The position numbers and the translations under genes were made by a program. The notes beneath the pieces were generated by a model, which saw only the letters and a list, made by a program, of their open reading frames with translations, was not told where the DNA came from and did not search any database. Of a DNA stretch of 63,167 nucleotides, positions 26,117-34,892 are shown in pieces; positions within the stretch are counted from its first letter, which is position 1; each line of letters begins with the position of its first letter. Location: assembly GCF_000312305.1 (NCBI RefSeq), contig NZ_HE999444.1, forward strand, positions 201,960 through 265,126, written 5' to 3'. This stretch comes from Prevotella conceptionensis 9403948. GTDB taxonomy: Bacteria; Bacteroidota; Bacteroidia; Bacteroidales; Bacteroidaceae.

Positions 26117-27478
26117 ATGAGTAGACAAAAAAGGTATTTATTACAAGAGAGCGACTTGCCCAAGCAATGGTATAACATACAGGCCGACATGCCCAACAAA
26201 CCTTTGCCACCACTTAACCCTGCAACGAAACAACCCGTAAGCGTAGACGACCTTGCCCGCATCTTCTGTAAGGCCTGCGCTGAACAGGAGTTGGACACTG
26301 AAAACGCGTGGGTTGACATCCCAGAAGAAGTTCAGGACAAGTATAAATACTACCGTTCCACACCACTTGTACGAGCCTATGCCTTAGAAAAGGCGCTAGG
26401 TACGCCTGCGCACATTTACTTCAAGAACGAGAGCGTAAACCCACTAGGCTCGCATAAGGTTAATTCGGCCTTGCCCCAATGCTACTATTGCAAACAAGAA
26501 GGCGTTACGAACGTTACCACCGAGACGGGCGCAGGACAATGGGGAACAGCCCTTAGTTATGCTGCCAGCGTGTACGGGCTGTCGGCTGCCGTTTACCAAG
26601 TAAAGATTTCGATGCAACAAAAGCCCTATCGCTCGTTGGTTATGCGCACGTTTGGCGCAGCAGTAACGGGCTCGCCGTCTATGTCTACTAGGGCCGGAAA
26701 AGACATTATCACGCGCGACCCGCTACATCAAGGGTCGCTTGGTACGGCTATTAGCGAGGCCGTGGAGTTGGCTACCACCACCCCCAATTGCAAATACACG
26801 CTCGGTTCGGTGCTCAACCATGTTACACTGCACCAAACTATCATCGGGCTTGAAGCCGAAAAGCAAATGGCTATGGCCGAAGAATACCCCGATGTGGTGA
26901 TTGGTTGCTTTGGTGGCGGCAGCAACTTTGGCGGTTTGGCCTTTCCCTTTATGCGCCATAACATCTTAAATGGGAAGGAAACGGAGTTTGTTGCAGCCGA
27001 ACCAGACAGTTGTCCCAAGCTAACGCGCGGCAGGTTTAAGTACGACTTTGGCGATGAGGCTGGCTATACGCCTTTGTTGCCGATGTTTACGTTGGGTCAC
27101 GATTTTAAACCTGCCAACATTCATGCCGGCGGTCTGCGCTATCATGGGGCAGGTGTTATCGTATCGCAACTAATAAAAGATGGTTTTATGCGCGGCGAAG
27201 ACATTCCACAACTTGAAACTTTCGAGGCTGGCACCCTGTTCGCACGCACAGAGGGCATCATTCCCGCACCCGAAAGCAATCATGCCATTGCCGCCGCCAT
27301 ACGCGAAGCAAAACGTTGCAAGCAAACTGGCGAAGAAAAGGTTATACTCTTTGCACTATCGGGACACGGACTGATGGACATGACCGCATACGACCAATAC
27401 CTCAATGGCGACTTGTTTAATTATTCGCTTTCGGAAGAAAGCATTGCGCAAAGCCTTAAAGCGGTTCCGGAGTTTTAA
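26117..27478 (+). CDS. trpB: Tryptophan synthase beta-like protein TrpB2
   Basis: 453 residues, longer than TrpB1 (about 400) and with the N-terminal extension of the TrpB2 type. The PLP lysine is K114 in NPLGSHKVNSAL; ETGAGQWG, GCFGGGSNFGG (phosphate-binding loop) and the ending LSGHGLMDM are typical. Reaction: condenses indole with serine to tryptophan. No trpA or other trp gene is near, and TrpB2 usually lacks the surface that binds TrpA, so salvage of free indole is likelier than de novo synthesis. Own promoter at 25987-26018. Confidence 0.9.
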   Translation: MSRQKRYLLQESDLPKQWYNIQADMPNKPLPPLNPATKQPVSVDDLARIFCKACAEQELDTENAWVDIPEEVQDKYKYYRSTPLVRAYALEKALGTPAHIYFKNESVNPLGSHKVNSALPQCYYCKQEGVTNVTTETGAGQWGTALSYAASVYGLSAAVYQVKISMQQKPYRSLVMRTFGAAVTGSPSMSTRAGKDIITRDPLHQGSLGTAISEAVELATTTPNCKYTLGSVLNHVTLHQTIIGLEAEKQMAMAEEYPDVVIGCFGGGSNFGGLAFPFMRHNILNGKETEFVAAEPDSCPKLTRGRFKYDFGDEAGYTPLLPMFTLGHDFKPANIHAGGLRYHGAGVIVSQLIKDGFMRGEDIPQLETFEAGTLFARTEGIIPAPESNHAIAAAIREAKRCKQTGEEKVILFALSGHGLMDMTAYDQYLNGDLFNYSLSEESIAQSLKAVPEF

Positions 27479-27490
27479 TGCCACATTAAC

Positions 27491-27561
27491 AGGACTTGTG
27501 GGCTCGCTAGCTACTCACCCCAAATAATGAGGTTACGTAACTTGCTTGCTTAACAAGTCCT
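27491..27561 (+). terminator. Possible terminator after trpB2
   Basis: AGGACTTGT (27491-27499) and ACAAGTCCT (27553-27561) are exact inverted repeats followed by TTATTT. The 53-nt loop is long for a terminator. Confidence 0.35.
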
Positions 27562-28088
27562 TTATTTAGTTGACGAGTTGACAAGTTGACGAGATAACAA
27601 GTTGAGAAGTTGACGAGATAACTGGTTGACAAGTTGACGAGTTGATAATCTGACACAGGTTATAACGCGAGTAGTAGCCGCAGAGATGTAACCCGTAACC
27701 TTCTTTCCCTCGTACATACCCAGCCAAAAATACCGCTTTGGCGAGGGGCTCATGCTCTTGGGCATAGTGAAAGATTTCACGGCATGCAGCGACTTATACA
27801 CCAAGCTTTCGCCACTTGCCTCATCGGTAAGTTTCATTTCCTTAACGTCATCGGCATTGTAGTTGGTTCCATCCTTGCTTTCGGCCGAAGATGCAACAAC
27901 GACATCGGTGGCATTCTTAACCATGTATATGGGCCATAAGATGCGCTTTTCTCTTTCACCAACCAGCCTTCTACCTTCTTGCCATCGTTTAGAATTAGTT
28001 CGCATTTAATGGCGTTCGACTTCTCTGCAGACACGCTGAACGCACACAAAACTGCAAGTAGTAACGAAAGTAACAAACTCTTTTTCAT
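27562..28088 (-). pseudogene. Frameshifted secreted protein gene, 3' end merged with octamer repeats
   Basis: From ATG 28086-28088 the frame gives signal peptide MKKSLLLSLLLAVLCAFSVSA and a mature part to WLVKEKSASYGP. It then loses sense, while another frame continues as YMVKNATDVVVASSAESKDG, then YFWLGMYEGKKVTGYISAA. The switch is near 27935-27945 on the minus strand, where both frames overlap around CCCATATACATGG, so one small indel explains it. Downstream the second frame runs into GTTGACAA octamers (27567-27656) and ends by chance at 27562, so the native stop was probably lost. Family unknown. A sequencing error could also cause the shift. Confidence 0.7.
27567..27656. repeat. 8-bp tandem repeats (GTTGACAA/GTTGACGA)
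   Basis: About 11 octamers, some replaced by GATAACAA, overlapping the 3' end of the frameshifted gene. Confidence 0.85.
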
Positions 28089-28189
28089 ACGTTTGATTGT
28101 CTTTAATGGATTAAACAAATAGTTGTTAACGCCGAAAAGTTGGTCAAAAGTGCAGAATTAGGAAAGAGCATGGGGCTGCTTTTTGCTTG

Positions 28190-29170
28190 TTATTTCACCA
28201 CTTGCACAATGAGATAGCCCACATATATAATATATATGGATGAGAGAAGGGTGCCTTCGAGGCGTGTGATGGTGTACTTCGTGAACGAGAACAACCACAA
28301 CAACATCATCGAACCAAAAAGTACGGAGAGGTCTACAAGGCCTATACCCTGTATGTTCATGGGCGAGATAACGCCTGTTACGCCTAAGATAAGCAAGATG
28401 TTAAAGACGTTTGAGCCCAGCACATTGCCAATGGCGATGCCGCTATTGCCCTTACGGGCAGCCACAGCACTGGTGGCTAGTTCTGGAAGTGACGTTCCGC
28501 CGGCCACAATGGTCAGTCCGATAACGGCGTCGCTAATGCCTATGGCCTGAGCCACAGTGGTTGCACCGTCTACAAAGAGGTTGCTGCCAAACACCAAACA
28601 GGCCAAACCAACAAGCAACCAAGCGGTTGCCACAAGGGGTTTCATGGGTTTCTTCGTTTCTGATTGTGTTTCGCCATCGGGTTTTGCCGTAGTAAGGGTG
28701 ATGCCCATGAAGAAAACAAATAAGATGAGTAGAAAGCCTGCATCTACACGGCTGATGTTGCCGTCGAGACAAAGTAGAAAGAGTGCTCCCGATGCCAACA
28801 CTGCAAAGGGGATGTCTTTGCGGACGGTGGTCTTCAAGATTGTCATGGGCGCCAACATCGCGGCCACACCCACGATGAGCAAAGCATTGAAAATGTTGCT
28901 GCCAACGATGTTACCCACGGCCAAGTCGGGTGTACCTTTCAATGCCGACACAAGGCTCACGCAAAACTCTGGCATGGATGTACCCATCGCCACAACGGTG
29001 AGTCCAATTACCAATTGCGACACTTTCATGCGCTCGGCCAAACCTACGGCTCCTTCTGTAAGTCTGTCGGCTCCCCATAAAACAAGGACAATACCTATCA
29101 GTACAAAGAGCATGTTTAACCAAATGTTGTCAGTAAAGCCGCCCAAAGCGGCACAAAATAGTTGGAGCAT
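28190..29170 (-). CDS. Calcium/sodium antiporter, YrbG/CaCA family
   Basis: 326 residues with about ten membrane segments in two homologous halves. The signature alpha repeats are GTSMPEFCVSLVSALKG (about 64-80) followed by VGNIVGSNIFNALLIVG, and GGTSLPELATSAVAARKG (about 222-239) followed by IGNVLGSNVFNILLILG. The acidic residues of these repeats bind the ion. Inner-membrane exchanger of Na+ (or K+/H+) for Ca2+. No partner gene; an 18-bp inverted repeat lies upstream (29253-29306). Confidence 0.9.
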   Translation of the reverse strand: MLQLFCAALGGFTDNIWLNMLFVLIGIVLVLWGADRLTEGAVGLAERMKVSQLVIGLTVVAMGTSMPEFCVSLVSALKGTPDLAVGNIVGSNIFNALLIVGVAAMLAPMTILKTTVRKDIPFAVLASGALFLLCLDGNISRVDAGFLLILFVFFMGITLTTAKPDGETQSETKKPMKPLVATAWLLVGLACLVFGSNLFVDGATTVAQAIGISDAVIGLTIVAGGTSLPELATSAVAARKGNSGIAIGNVLGSNVFNILLILGVTGVISPMNIQGIGLVDLSVLFGSMMLLWLFSFTKYTITRLEGTLLSSIYIIYVGYLIVQVVK

Positions 29171-29252
29171 GGTGGGGTAGTGGGGTATTAGGAGGGTGGG
29201 TGGATAAATCTTTGAGTGGGTAAGTTTGTTTATAAATGGACGATAGGGTAGG

Positions 29253-29306
29253 CTTGTGAGTGGGTAAGTTTATGAGATGTCATTCACCAACTTACCCACT
29301 CACAAG
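29253..29306. terminator. 18-bp perfect inverted repeat built of octamers
   Basis: CTTGTGAGTGGGTAAGTT (29253-29270) and its exact complement (29289-29306), 18-nt loop. It lies between the DUF5606 gene and the antiporter and may end the operon transcript, but has no T-run. It is made of the same 8-bp repeat type seen elsewhere. Confidence 0.5.
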
Positions 29307-29326
29307 GCTAACAAACTCGCTTTGCC

Positions 29327-29776
29327 TTATTCGGCAGCAGCTTGTTCAGCGGTTTGTTCTTCTCCGTTCTTAGGTTTTAGGGCCTCTTCAAAATTGGTAA
29401 TGCCGTTCTTTACCAAGATGTCGTACCATTGAATAAGTTTGCGGATGTCGCTGTCGTGCACGCGGTCGCGGTCGAATGCCGGCAGAACTTCGCCGAAATA
29501 GTCGCGTAGTTCTTGGCTTGTAGCCTTCTTATAGTTAAGCGAACAGGCTTTTAGTTGTTCTTTTTCGCCTAAGTTTTTAAGTACTTGCCACAAGGGTACA
29601 TCCTCAGAATCGGTGTACATGGCGATGTCGCTAAGACTTGTAACGCGGTCGGTTGCGAAGGCGGGCATACGCTTATGAGTTTCGTCGATAGCCTCGACAA
29701 TGAGCGAAGCCTTACCGCTAGACACGAGCTTGTATAGCCCAGGCTTGCCTGAGATAGAAAGAATTGTCTGTAACAT
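29327..29776 (-). CDS. DUF5606 domain protein
   Basis: 149 residues. The N-terminus LQTILSISGKPGLYKLVSSGKASLIVEAID is the conserved start of this Bacteroidota family, with VTSLSDIAMYTDSEDVPLWQVL next. The last 20 residues are acidic and alanine-rich. Function unknown; cytoplasmic. It is the last gene of the nusB-yajC-ybbR-coaE run, 13 bp after coaE, a position conserved in related genomes, so a housekeeping role is likely. Confidence 0.85.
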   Translation of the reverse strand: MLQTILSISGKPGLYKLVSSGKASLIVEAIDETHKRMPAFATDRVTSLSDIAMYTDSEDVPLWQVLKNLGEKEQLKACSLNYKKATSQELRDYFGEVLPAFDRDRVHDSDIRKLIQWYDILVKNGITNFEEALKPKNGEEQTAEQAAAE

Positions 29777-29789
29777 GTTGTTTTTCTGT

Positions 29790-30383
29790 TTATGTTTTTA
29801 TTAGTTGTATGAATAACTCGTTTAGTTGTTGGTCAACGTCTTTCACGCCGTCGTTAACTATTTCGAAGTGGCTCATGGCCCTAACGCGCTGCTGCGGCCA
29901 TTGGCATTCTATCCATTCCAGTGCTTTAGCGCGGTGGAGTGCATCGCGTTGCATCACTCGTTGTATGCGCATTTCAAGCGGAGCGGTAACACACACCACC
30001 TTGTCTACCTTCACCCTTGCATCGAAACCGCTTTCAAAGAAGATGGCACTTTCGAGCCATTGGTTGCCTGATTGTTCGAAATCGCGTGCAACGGCTGGGT
30101 GAACAAGGGCGTTGATGCGTTGCTTGTTCTCGTCGGAGGCAAGCAGATAGGCAGCTAATACCTGCTTTTGCAAGTGCCCGTCGGCGTATAGATGGTCGCC
30201 CACAAGTTGTCGCAAGCTCTCCATTAGCGGCTCCGAAGTCCGCAAAAGGCGCTTGGCCGACGCGTCGCAATCGAAAACTTCTATGCCGTGAGCGCGCAAC
30301 CGCTGGGCCACGAACGATTTTCCGCTGCCGATACCGCCCGTTAGGGCGATGCGCAAATGGGGTGATAAGTGGCGAGGAGTCAT
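29790..30383 (-). CDS. coaE: Dephospho-CoA kinase
   Basis: 197 residues, normal length. P-loop TGGIGSGKS (15-23), then VFDCDASAKRLL (the DAD-like motif that binds the substrate) and LVHPAVARDFEQS, IFFESGFDARVDKVVCV-type core later. Reaction: phosphorylates the 3'-hydroxyl of dephospho-CoA with ATP, the last step to coenzyme A. Cytoplasmic. It starts 10 bp after the ybbR-like gene in the same operon. Confidence 0.95.
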   Translation of the reverse strand: MTPRHLSPHLRIALTGGIGSGKSFVAQRLRAHGIEVFDCDASAKRLLRTSEPLMESLRQLVGDHLYADGHLQKQVLAAYLLASDENKQRINALVHPAVARDFEQSGNQWLESAIFFESGFDARVKVDKVVCVTAPLEMRIQRVMQRDALHRAKALEWIECQWPQQRVRAMSHFEIVNDGVKDVDQQLNELFIQLIKT

Positions 30384-30393
30384 GGTAATCTAT

Positions 30394-31380
30394 CTACTTC
30401 TGTTCGATGAGATAGTCCACTTGATTGATTTCCAAACGCACCTTACGCACACCCGGAGGCGCTTTTCGCAAGTACAATGTGCACTTGTCGGCAGGGTGTT
30501 CCATCAGTTCGGCGTAGTTGGCGGCCACCTTGAAAGCGTCGGCAGTGATAGATCGCACGCGGCTAACCCCCACGATGAAGTGCACTCTCACCTTCGAAGG
30601 GAAGGTGCGCAACACCTTGTCGGCCGGCAAGCTTTCGGCAGAAATGGGTACTTCGATGCTTTCTTCGGTAAGCACATCGGGGTAAAGGGCAAGCCTAACC
30701 ACAGATGGAACCATCTTTACGCCCTCGATACGGTGCAATTCAACGGTTTCGACGATGGTGTCCGAGAAGTTTGTGATGTTCAATTCCTCTGTACGCACTT
30801 CTTTTATGCTGTCTAATGCCTTATTGTTGGCATACACCGTGACGAGCTGTGGAAAGAACTTATAGTCGGCCAAATAACGTTGGTCGCCAGGTTTGATGGT
30901 CCCTGCTATGCGGATAGGAACGCGCTTGCTTTGGCCATAGTTGAAGAAGAACTCCAACCGCTCTGGCTTTACGGCCACTATTTTGGTGGAACCCGACAGC
31001 TGTGTATAGAGTTGTTTCTGTATGTCGGCAGCAGGTATCGTGCCCTTTCCGCGCGACTTGTTGGCGTAATTGGCGAAGTTCAGCACAATGGGGCGCAGCC
31101 GTTCGGTATAGAGATAGCTCATGATGGCAAATCCCTTGTCTCTTAAAGTCACTCGCACCACGTCTTCATCGTTAGACGTTATCACCACATCCTTAGGCAA
31201 ATTGGCCAGATGAACGGGCACGATGAAGTCTTTCTCGTAGGTTTCGTTAAGGGCGGTGAGCAACCAAAAGCCCCCACTAAGCGCGAGAAAAAACAAAAAA
31301 ATCAGAAACTCCTTGTTCACTGCACTGAACACGAAGCTCCTGACTATTGAAAAGATCTTTAAGAGCCGAAGCTGTTTCAT
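30394..31380 (-). CDS. YbbR/CdaR-like membrane-anchored protein
   Basis: 328 residues. One N-terminal membrane segment (about 23-42, LIFLFFLALSGGFWLLTAL) followed by extracytoplasmic beta-rich repeats of YbbR type (EKDFIVPVHLANLPKDVVIT, KRVPIRIAGTIKPGDQRYLA, PSVVRLALYPDVLTEESIEVPI). Known: CdaR (YbbR) regulates the c-di-AMP cyclase in Firmicutes; in Bacteroidota this gene sits beside yajC and coaE, not with the cyclase, so the same role should not be assumed. Starts 3 bp after yajC. Confidence 0.85.
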   Translation of the reverse strand: MKQLRLLKIFSIVRSFVFSAVNKEFLIFLFFLALSGGFWLLTALNETYEKDFIVPVHLANLPKDVVITSNDEDVVRVTLRDKGFAIMSYLYTERLRPIVLNFANYANKSRGKGTIPAADIQKQLYTQLSGSTKIVAVKPERLEFFFNYGQSKRVPIRIAGTIKPGDQRYLADYKFFPQLVTVYANNKALDSIKEVRTEELNITNFSDTIVETVELHRIEGVKMVPSVVRLALYPDVLTEESIEVPISAESLPADKVLRTFPSKVRVHFIVGVSRVRSITADAFKVAANYAELMEHPADKCTLYLRKAPPGVRKVRLEINQVDYLIEQK

Positions 31381-31383
31381 TGC

Positions 31384-31713
31384 TTAATTCTTGGTGTTCA
31401 CAGACTGCAACGAGGCTGGGTCGGCGAAGACGTAGTTACGGTCTACGGTAACAACCACGCCGCGAGCAATCTCCAACTCCACCGTGTTGCTTTCGATATT
31501 GATGCGTTTCACATCGCCATATACGCCACCGCTGGTAACAACGCGTGTGCCTTCTTGCAGTGCGTTTTGGAAGTTGCGTATGGCCTTTTGTTTCTTCTGT
31601 TGCGGCCTAATCATGAAGAAATACATGATGGCGAAGATGGCCACCATCATCAAAATGGGGGCGGCAGAATTACCTGCAGCTGCTTGTGCAGCCAATACTG
31701 TTGTTGAAATCAT
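31384..31713 (-). CDS. yajC: Preprotein translocase subunit YajC
   Basis: 109 residues. One membrane segment (about 19-36, PILMMVAIFAIMYFFMIRP) directly followed by RPQQKKQKAIRNFQNALQEGTRVVTSGGVYGDV, the YajC signature, then a small cytoplasmic beta domain. Role: accessory partner of SecDF-SecYEG in protein export. In the nusB-yajC-ybbR-coaE-DUF5606 operon. Confidence 0.95.
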   Translation of the reverse strand: MISTTVLAAQAAAGNSAAPILMMVAIFAIMYFFMIRPQQKKQKAIRNFQNALQEGTRVVTSGGVYGDVKRINIESNTVELEIARGVVVTVDRNYVFADPASLQSVNTKN

Positions 31714-31764
31714 ATTTTAATTGTTGAGTTGTTGTTTTTAATGCGCTAGCAAAGGCCTCCTCGT

Positions 31765-32883
31765 TTAGGCCTCTGCTACGTTTCTCTCGGGTTCAATGGG
31801 CTGTTCCAAAGCGCCATTGTCGGCATCAGAAGTCGGCTCCATTGGCGCATCCTTTTCAGCATCCACAGGACCTTCTTGCTGCATAGCAGGTTGCGGCGCA
31901 TGCTTATGTTCGCCGTTCTTGCGCCCATTGTCGAATTGTTTGCGTGGGCGTGGTTCGGGCATGGCCTTCATCATCTGTCCATGTGCAACCAGTCCGCGGG
32001 CAATTGTGTCGAGCATACCATTGATGTAGCCTCCACTTCGGTGCGTGCTGTACAGCTTGGCCAACTCTACATACTCGTTAATCGTAACGCTTACGGGTAT
32101 GTTGGGGAAGTTGAGCATCTCGGCAATGGCAATCTGCATGATAACCACGTCCATGTAAGCCAGTCGTGAAAAGTCCCAATTTCGCGAGTTTTCGCTCATG
32201 TATCGTTGATATTGCTCGCCATTAAGAATGGTCGATCTGAATAGCTTACGGGCGAAATCCTTGTCTTCCTCGTCCTTATATTCGGGCAGCAACTCTTGCT
32301 TGGCTTTGTTGGCAGGGTCGAAACGTTTGATGGTTTTCAACACAAAGGTGTCAACAATTTCTTTGTCGTCGTTCCAATACAAGCTTTTCTCTTCGAGCAA
32401 GGCGTCGAGGTCCACATTGTTTTGCACAAGTTGCTTATACAGCTTGCGCCACAATTCGCGGTCTTCCTCATAGTCGTCGTTTTCGCTTTCCATATATTCG
32501 CGGTAGGTTTCCGACTGTTCTATTTGGTTGCAGAGTTTTCTAACCGACTCGATATCGTCTTCCCAACGCTGTTTCAGCGTCTCCATGAAGTCGTTCAGTT
32601 GCTTGTTCTCTTCCAATTGCGTAGCAAACTTATTGTACGCGAACTTTGCCGAGGGCACCTCTGTGCCTTCGCGCTGCGCTTGTTGTGTCGCGATGTCTAC
32701 ACGATGTCTCTCTTCACGTGTGATTGCCACTATCAACGCCAGCAGGTAATTGTATAGGTCGTATGCCTTAGAAAGACTGAACAGCAGTTCTTTCTCGGCA
32801 TTATCCATATTTCTATTACCGTTTTGGTAGTATGCATAGGTTAACTGGACAATCTTTATACGTATTAATTCCCTATTTATCAT
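31765..32883 (-). CDS. nusB: Transcription antitermination factor NusB, long Bacteroidota form
   Basis: 372 residues against about 140-150 for E. coli NusB. The N-terminus (INRELIRIKIVQLTYAYYQN) is the usual start; a charged helical insertion follows. The canonical NusB core is near residues 205-305: FARKLFRSTI, DFSRLAYMDVVIMQIAIAEML, IPVSVTINEYVELAKLYST and YINGMLDTIA. The tail (about 310-372) is low in complexity and charged. Role: binds boxA RNA with NusE to suppress termination in rRNA operons. First gene of its operon; a TAATTTTG -7 element lies at 32925-32932 (minus). Confidence 0.9.
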   Translation of the reverse strand: MINRELIRIKIVQLTYAYYQNGNRNMDNAEKELLFSLSKAYDLYNYLLALIVAITREERHRVDIATQQAQREGTEVPSAKFAYNKFATQLEENKQLNDFMETLKQRWEDDIESVRKLCNQIEQSETYREYMESENDDYEEDRELWRKLYKQLVQNNVDLDALLEEKSLYWNDDKEIVDTFVLKTIKRFDPANKAKQELLPEYKDEEDKDFARKLFRSTILNGEQYQRYMSENSRNWDFSRLAYMDVVIMQIAIAEMLNFPNIPVSVTINEYVELAKLYSTHRSGGYINGMLDTIARGLVAHGQMMKAMPEPRPRKQFDNGRKNGEHKHAPQPAMQQEGPVDAEKDAPMEPTSDADNGALEQPIEPERNVAEA

Positions 32884-33105
32884 CGTTCCTGTTTTTCTTT
32901 ATAATATTGTTATGCAAAATTAGGAACTTTCCCACGATTATGCAAGTGTAAAGGGCTTTTTCTACTTTTTTTAATAACAGACAAGCACCCCTTCCGAAAA
33001 CTAGAACAACTTTGTTAACATCTAAATAGCGAACGCTTTACCTGCACTTTTTTCGTTTGTTTTGATGCAAATTTGCAAAAAACATCTGCTGATAAAATAT
33101 GTTGT

Positions 33106-33144
33106 CATCGGGAAAAGCGCTTAAAAGTTGTGCTTTTCCCGATG
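33106..33144. terminator. Hairpin terminator between hydrolase and nusB
   Basis: CATCGGGAAAAGCGC and its near-exact complement GTGCTTTTCCCGATG with a 9-nt loop. It is 30 bp past the hydrolase stop on the minus strand; no long T-run follows. Confidence 0.65.
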
Positions 33145-33173
33145 ATTTAACCTCATTAAATGCCGTTACAGGG

Positions 33174-34631
33174 TTAATAGCTCACCTCAATAGAGGCAGG
33201 GAATATTCTGTATGGGTCGAAGTATTCCATGCAGCTGTTAATCATATCTTGCAAAGTGGGCTTAACATTACCGCGGTAAAGTTGCTTGCCGTTTACGATG
33301 AGGGTTACCGCCTTGCTCATGTCTACAAGCTGTTCGTTAAGGTATATGCGCAGTTTGCCTCCCTTAGACTGCTTATACGAACGGTTGAACTTCATTTCGA
33401 TACCCCATTGCTGGTCTTTCTCAACCGTGGTGTATTCCACATCGTTGATGTTCATCATAATGACATTGTCCTTAATCGTCATTTCATAATAAGTGCGTTG
33501 CTCCGATGGTCGCACAAGAACCTGCAAGTTGTAGAACCCCGAACGGTGGCGGCCGTCCATCTCAAAGTCTTCCCAAAGAACAGTTTTGGGATATGGGTTT
33601 CGGATGAAATCTTTAAGCCACGGAGTTGTTAGGTTATAGTTGATGCTGTGCTGCATCCTTTCGAGCAGGTTGATGCGATGCTGAAAGAGCGGACGATTGT
33701 CTGCCGAAAGTGGATGTGCCTTTTGTGCAGAATCGAAAGCCATTTGCGTGTAGCGCGTGAGGATGTTGCGGTAGAAACCCGTGTCTTCGGCTCCCGTAAG
33801 GAATGAAAAGCCAATGTTGGCACAATTCTCCACTGGTGCGTTCTTCAGAGGTTCGCCACCTGCCATCGGTCCGGCCGCTGCCCAATAGTCTGCATAGAAC
33901 GAAGCCAGCCGTTGACTGCCATAACCTCCTTCGGATATGCCGAACACGTAAAGGCGATTGGCGTCGACGTTTCCCTCAACAAGTGCTTGCCGTATAAGCT
34001 TTTCCCAAGCAAACTGCTTAGCTAGTTGCCACCAACGATAATAGTTTCCTTCATTGGGTATCTGGGGAATGAAATAAAGCGAAGGGGCGTCTTGAAACGA
34101 GTTTCCTAGCATCAGCCCAGTTTGCCATTCTTGTTTTTTAGGCCCCGAACCATGTAGGTATAAGAAAAGCGGCAACTGCCCATTGGCCTGTCCTTTTGCG
34201 CCATAGTAGTAGGGCATAACGGCATCTGGTTCTAATGCTTGTGGCAGGTTCCACGCCCCCTGCCCGCCATTTTGTAGACTTTGGGGCTTGATGAGTTTCT
34301 CTTCCTGTAACTCGCGATTGGCCTCGCACCACGCAGCCCACACCATCTTCTTGGTGTTGGCAACGTCTTTATCTTTCAGTTGCTGCTGTATGTCGGTAGA
34401 ATAGTTTGCGTTGCGCGCAAAGTCCGCCTTGCTGTTCAGCTCTGCGTTCAGCTTTGTTTTCAACGTTTGTTCGAAATAGTGCTTTACCATCTCTTGTTGG
34501 CTTTTTACCACCTCTTGTTGGTTTTTTACCATCTCTTGTTGGTTTGGCGATTGGTTGTGTGCGCAGCTCAGTGTGGTAGACAGCGTGAGGGTTGCCGCCA
34601 TGCTTGCGGCAAGTTTGTTAACGTGTATCAT
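33174..34631 (-). CDS. Alpha/beta-hydrolase (esterase/prolyl-peptidase-like) lipoprotein
   Basis: 485 residues. Lipobox LSTTLSC (C23). Residues about 32-52 are three tandem heptads of the QQEMVKN type, encoded by 21-bp DNA repeats. The fold core shows LPLFLYLHGSGPK, the nucleophile elbow FGISEGGYGSQR (Ser in GxSxG), AAGPMAGGEP and FLTGAEDTGF; a C-terminal beta-rich segment (ISYNGKQLY-like strands, NDVEYTTVEK) follows. Likely a surface or periplasmic serine hydrolase; substrate unknown. Stands alone with a terminator after it. The minus-strand TACCTTTG at 34766-34773 is a plausible -7 element. Confidence 0.8.
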   Translation of the reverse strand: MIHVNKLAASMAATLTLSTTLSCAHNQSPNQQEMVKNQQEVVKSQQEMVKHYFEQTLKTKLNAELNSKADFARNANYSTDIQQQLKDKDVANTKKMVWAAWCEANRELQEEKLIKPQSLQNGGQGAWNLPQALEPDAVMPYYYGAKGQANGQLPLFLYLHGSGPKKQEWQTGLMLGNSFQDAPSLYFIPQIPNEGNYYRWWQLAKQFAWEKLIRQALVEGNVDANRLYVFGISEGGYGSQRLASFYADYWAAAGPMAGGEPLKNAPVENCANIGFSFLTGAEDTGFYRNILTRYTQMAFDSAQKAHPLSADNRPLFQHRINLLERMQHSINYNLTTPWLKDFIRNPYPKTVLWEDFEMDGRHRSGFYNLQVLVRPSEQRTYYEMTIKDNVIMMNINDVEYTTVEKDQQWGIEMKFNRSYKQSKGGKLRIYLNEQLVDMSKAVTLIVNGKQLYRGNVKPTLQDMINSCMEYFDPYRIFPASIEVSY

Positions 34632-34892
34632 AATCTGTAGTTTCGAGTTTTACAATTCAGCGTGTTTTTTTGATTTGGGTTGATTGCTTAACCCGCTTAT
34701 CCTTGCGAACAAGTAGGTTTGGTTATGCTTCAAAGCCATTTATGGCTGTCGATAGCTTTGTGGAGCAAAGGTAAGCATTTCTAAATAATTGTGCAAGCGT
34801 AGTTGGCTTATTGGGGTTGATAATCTCGTTTACCTCTACTTAATATCTCCTTAATATCTGTTGATGGCAAATCTTATTGTGTCATTTCGGGT

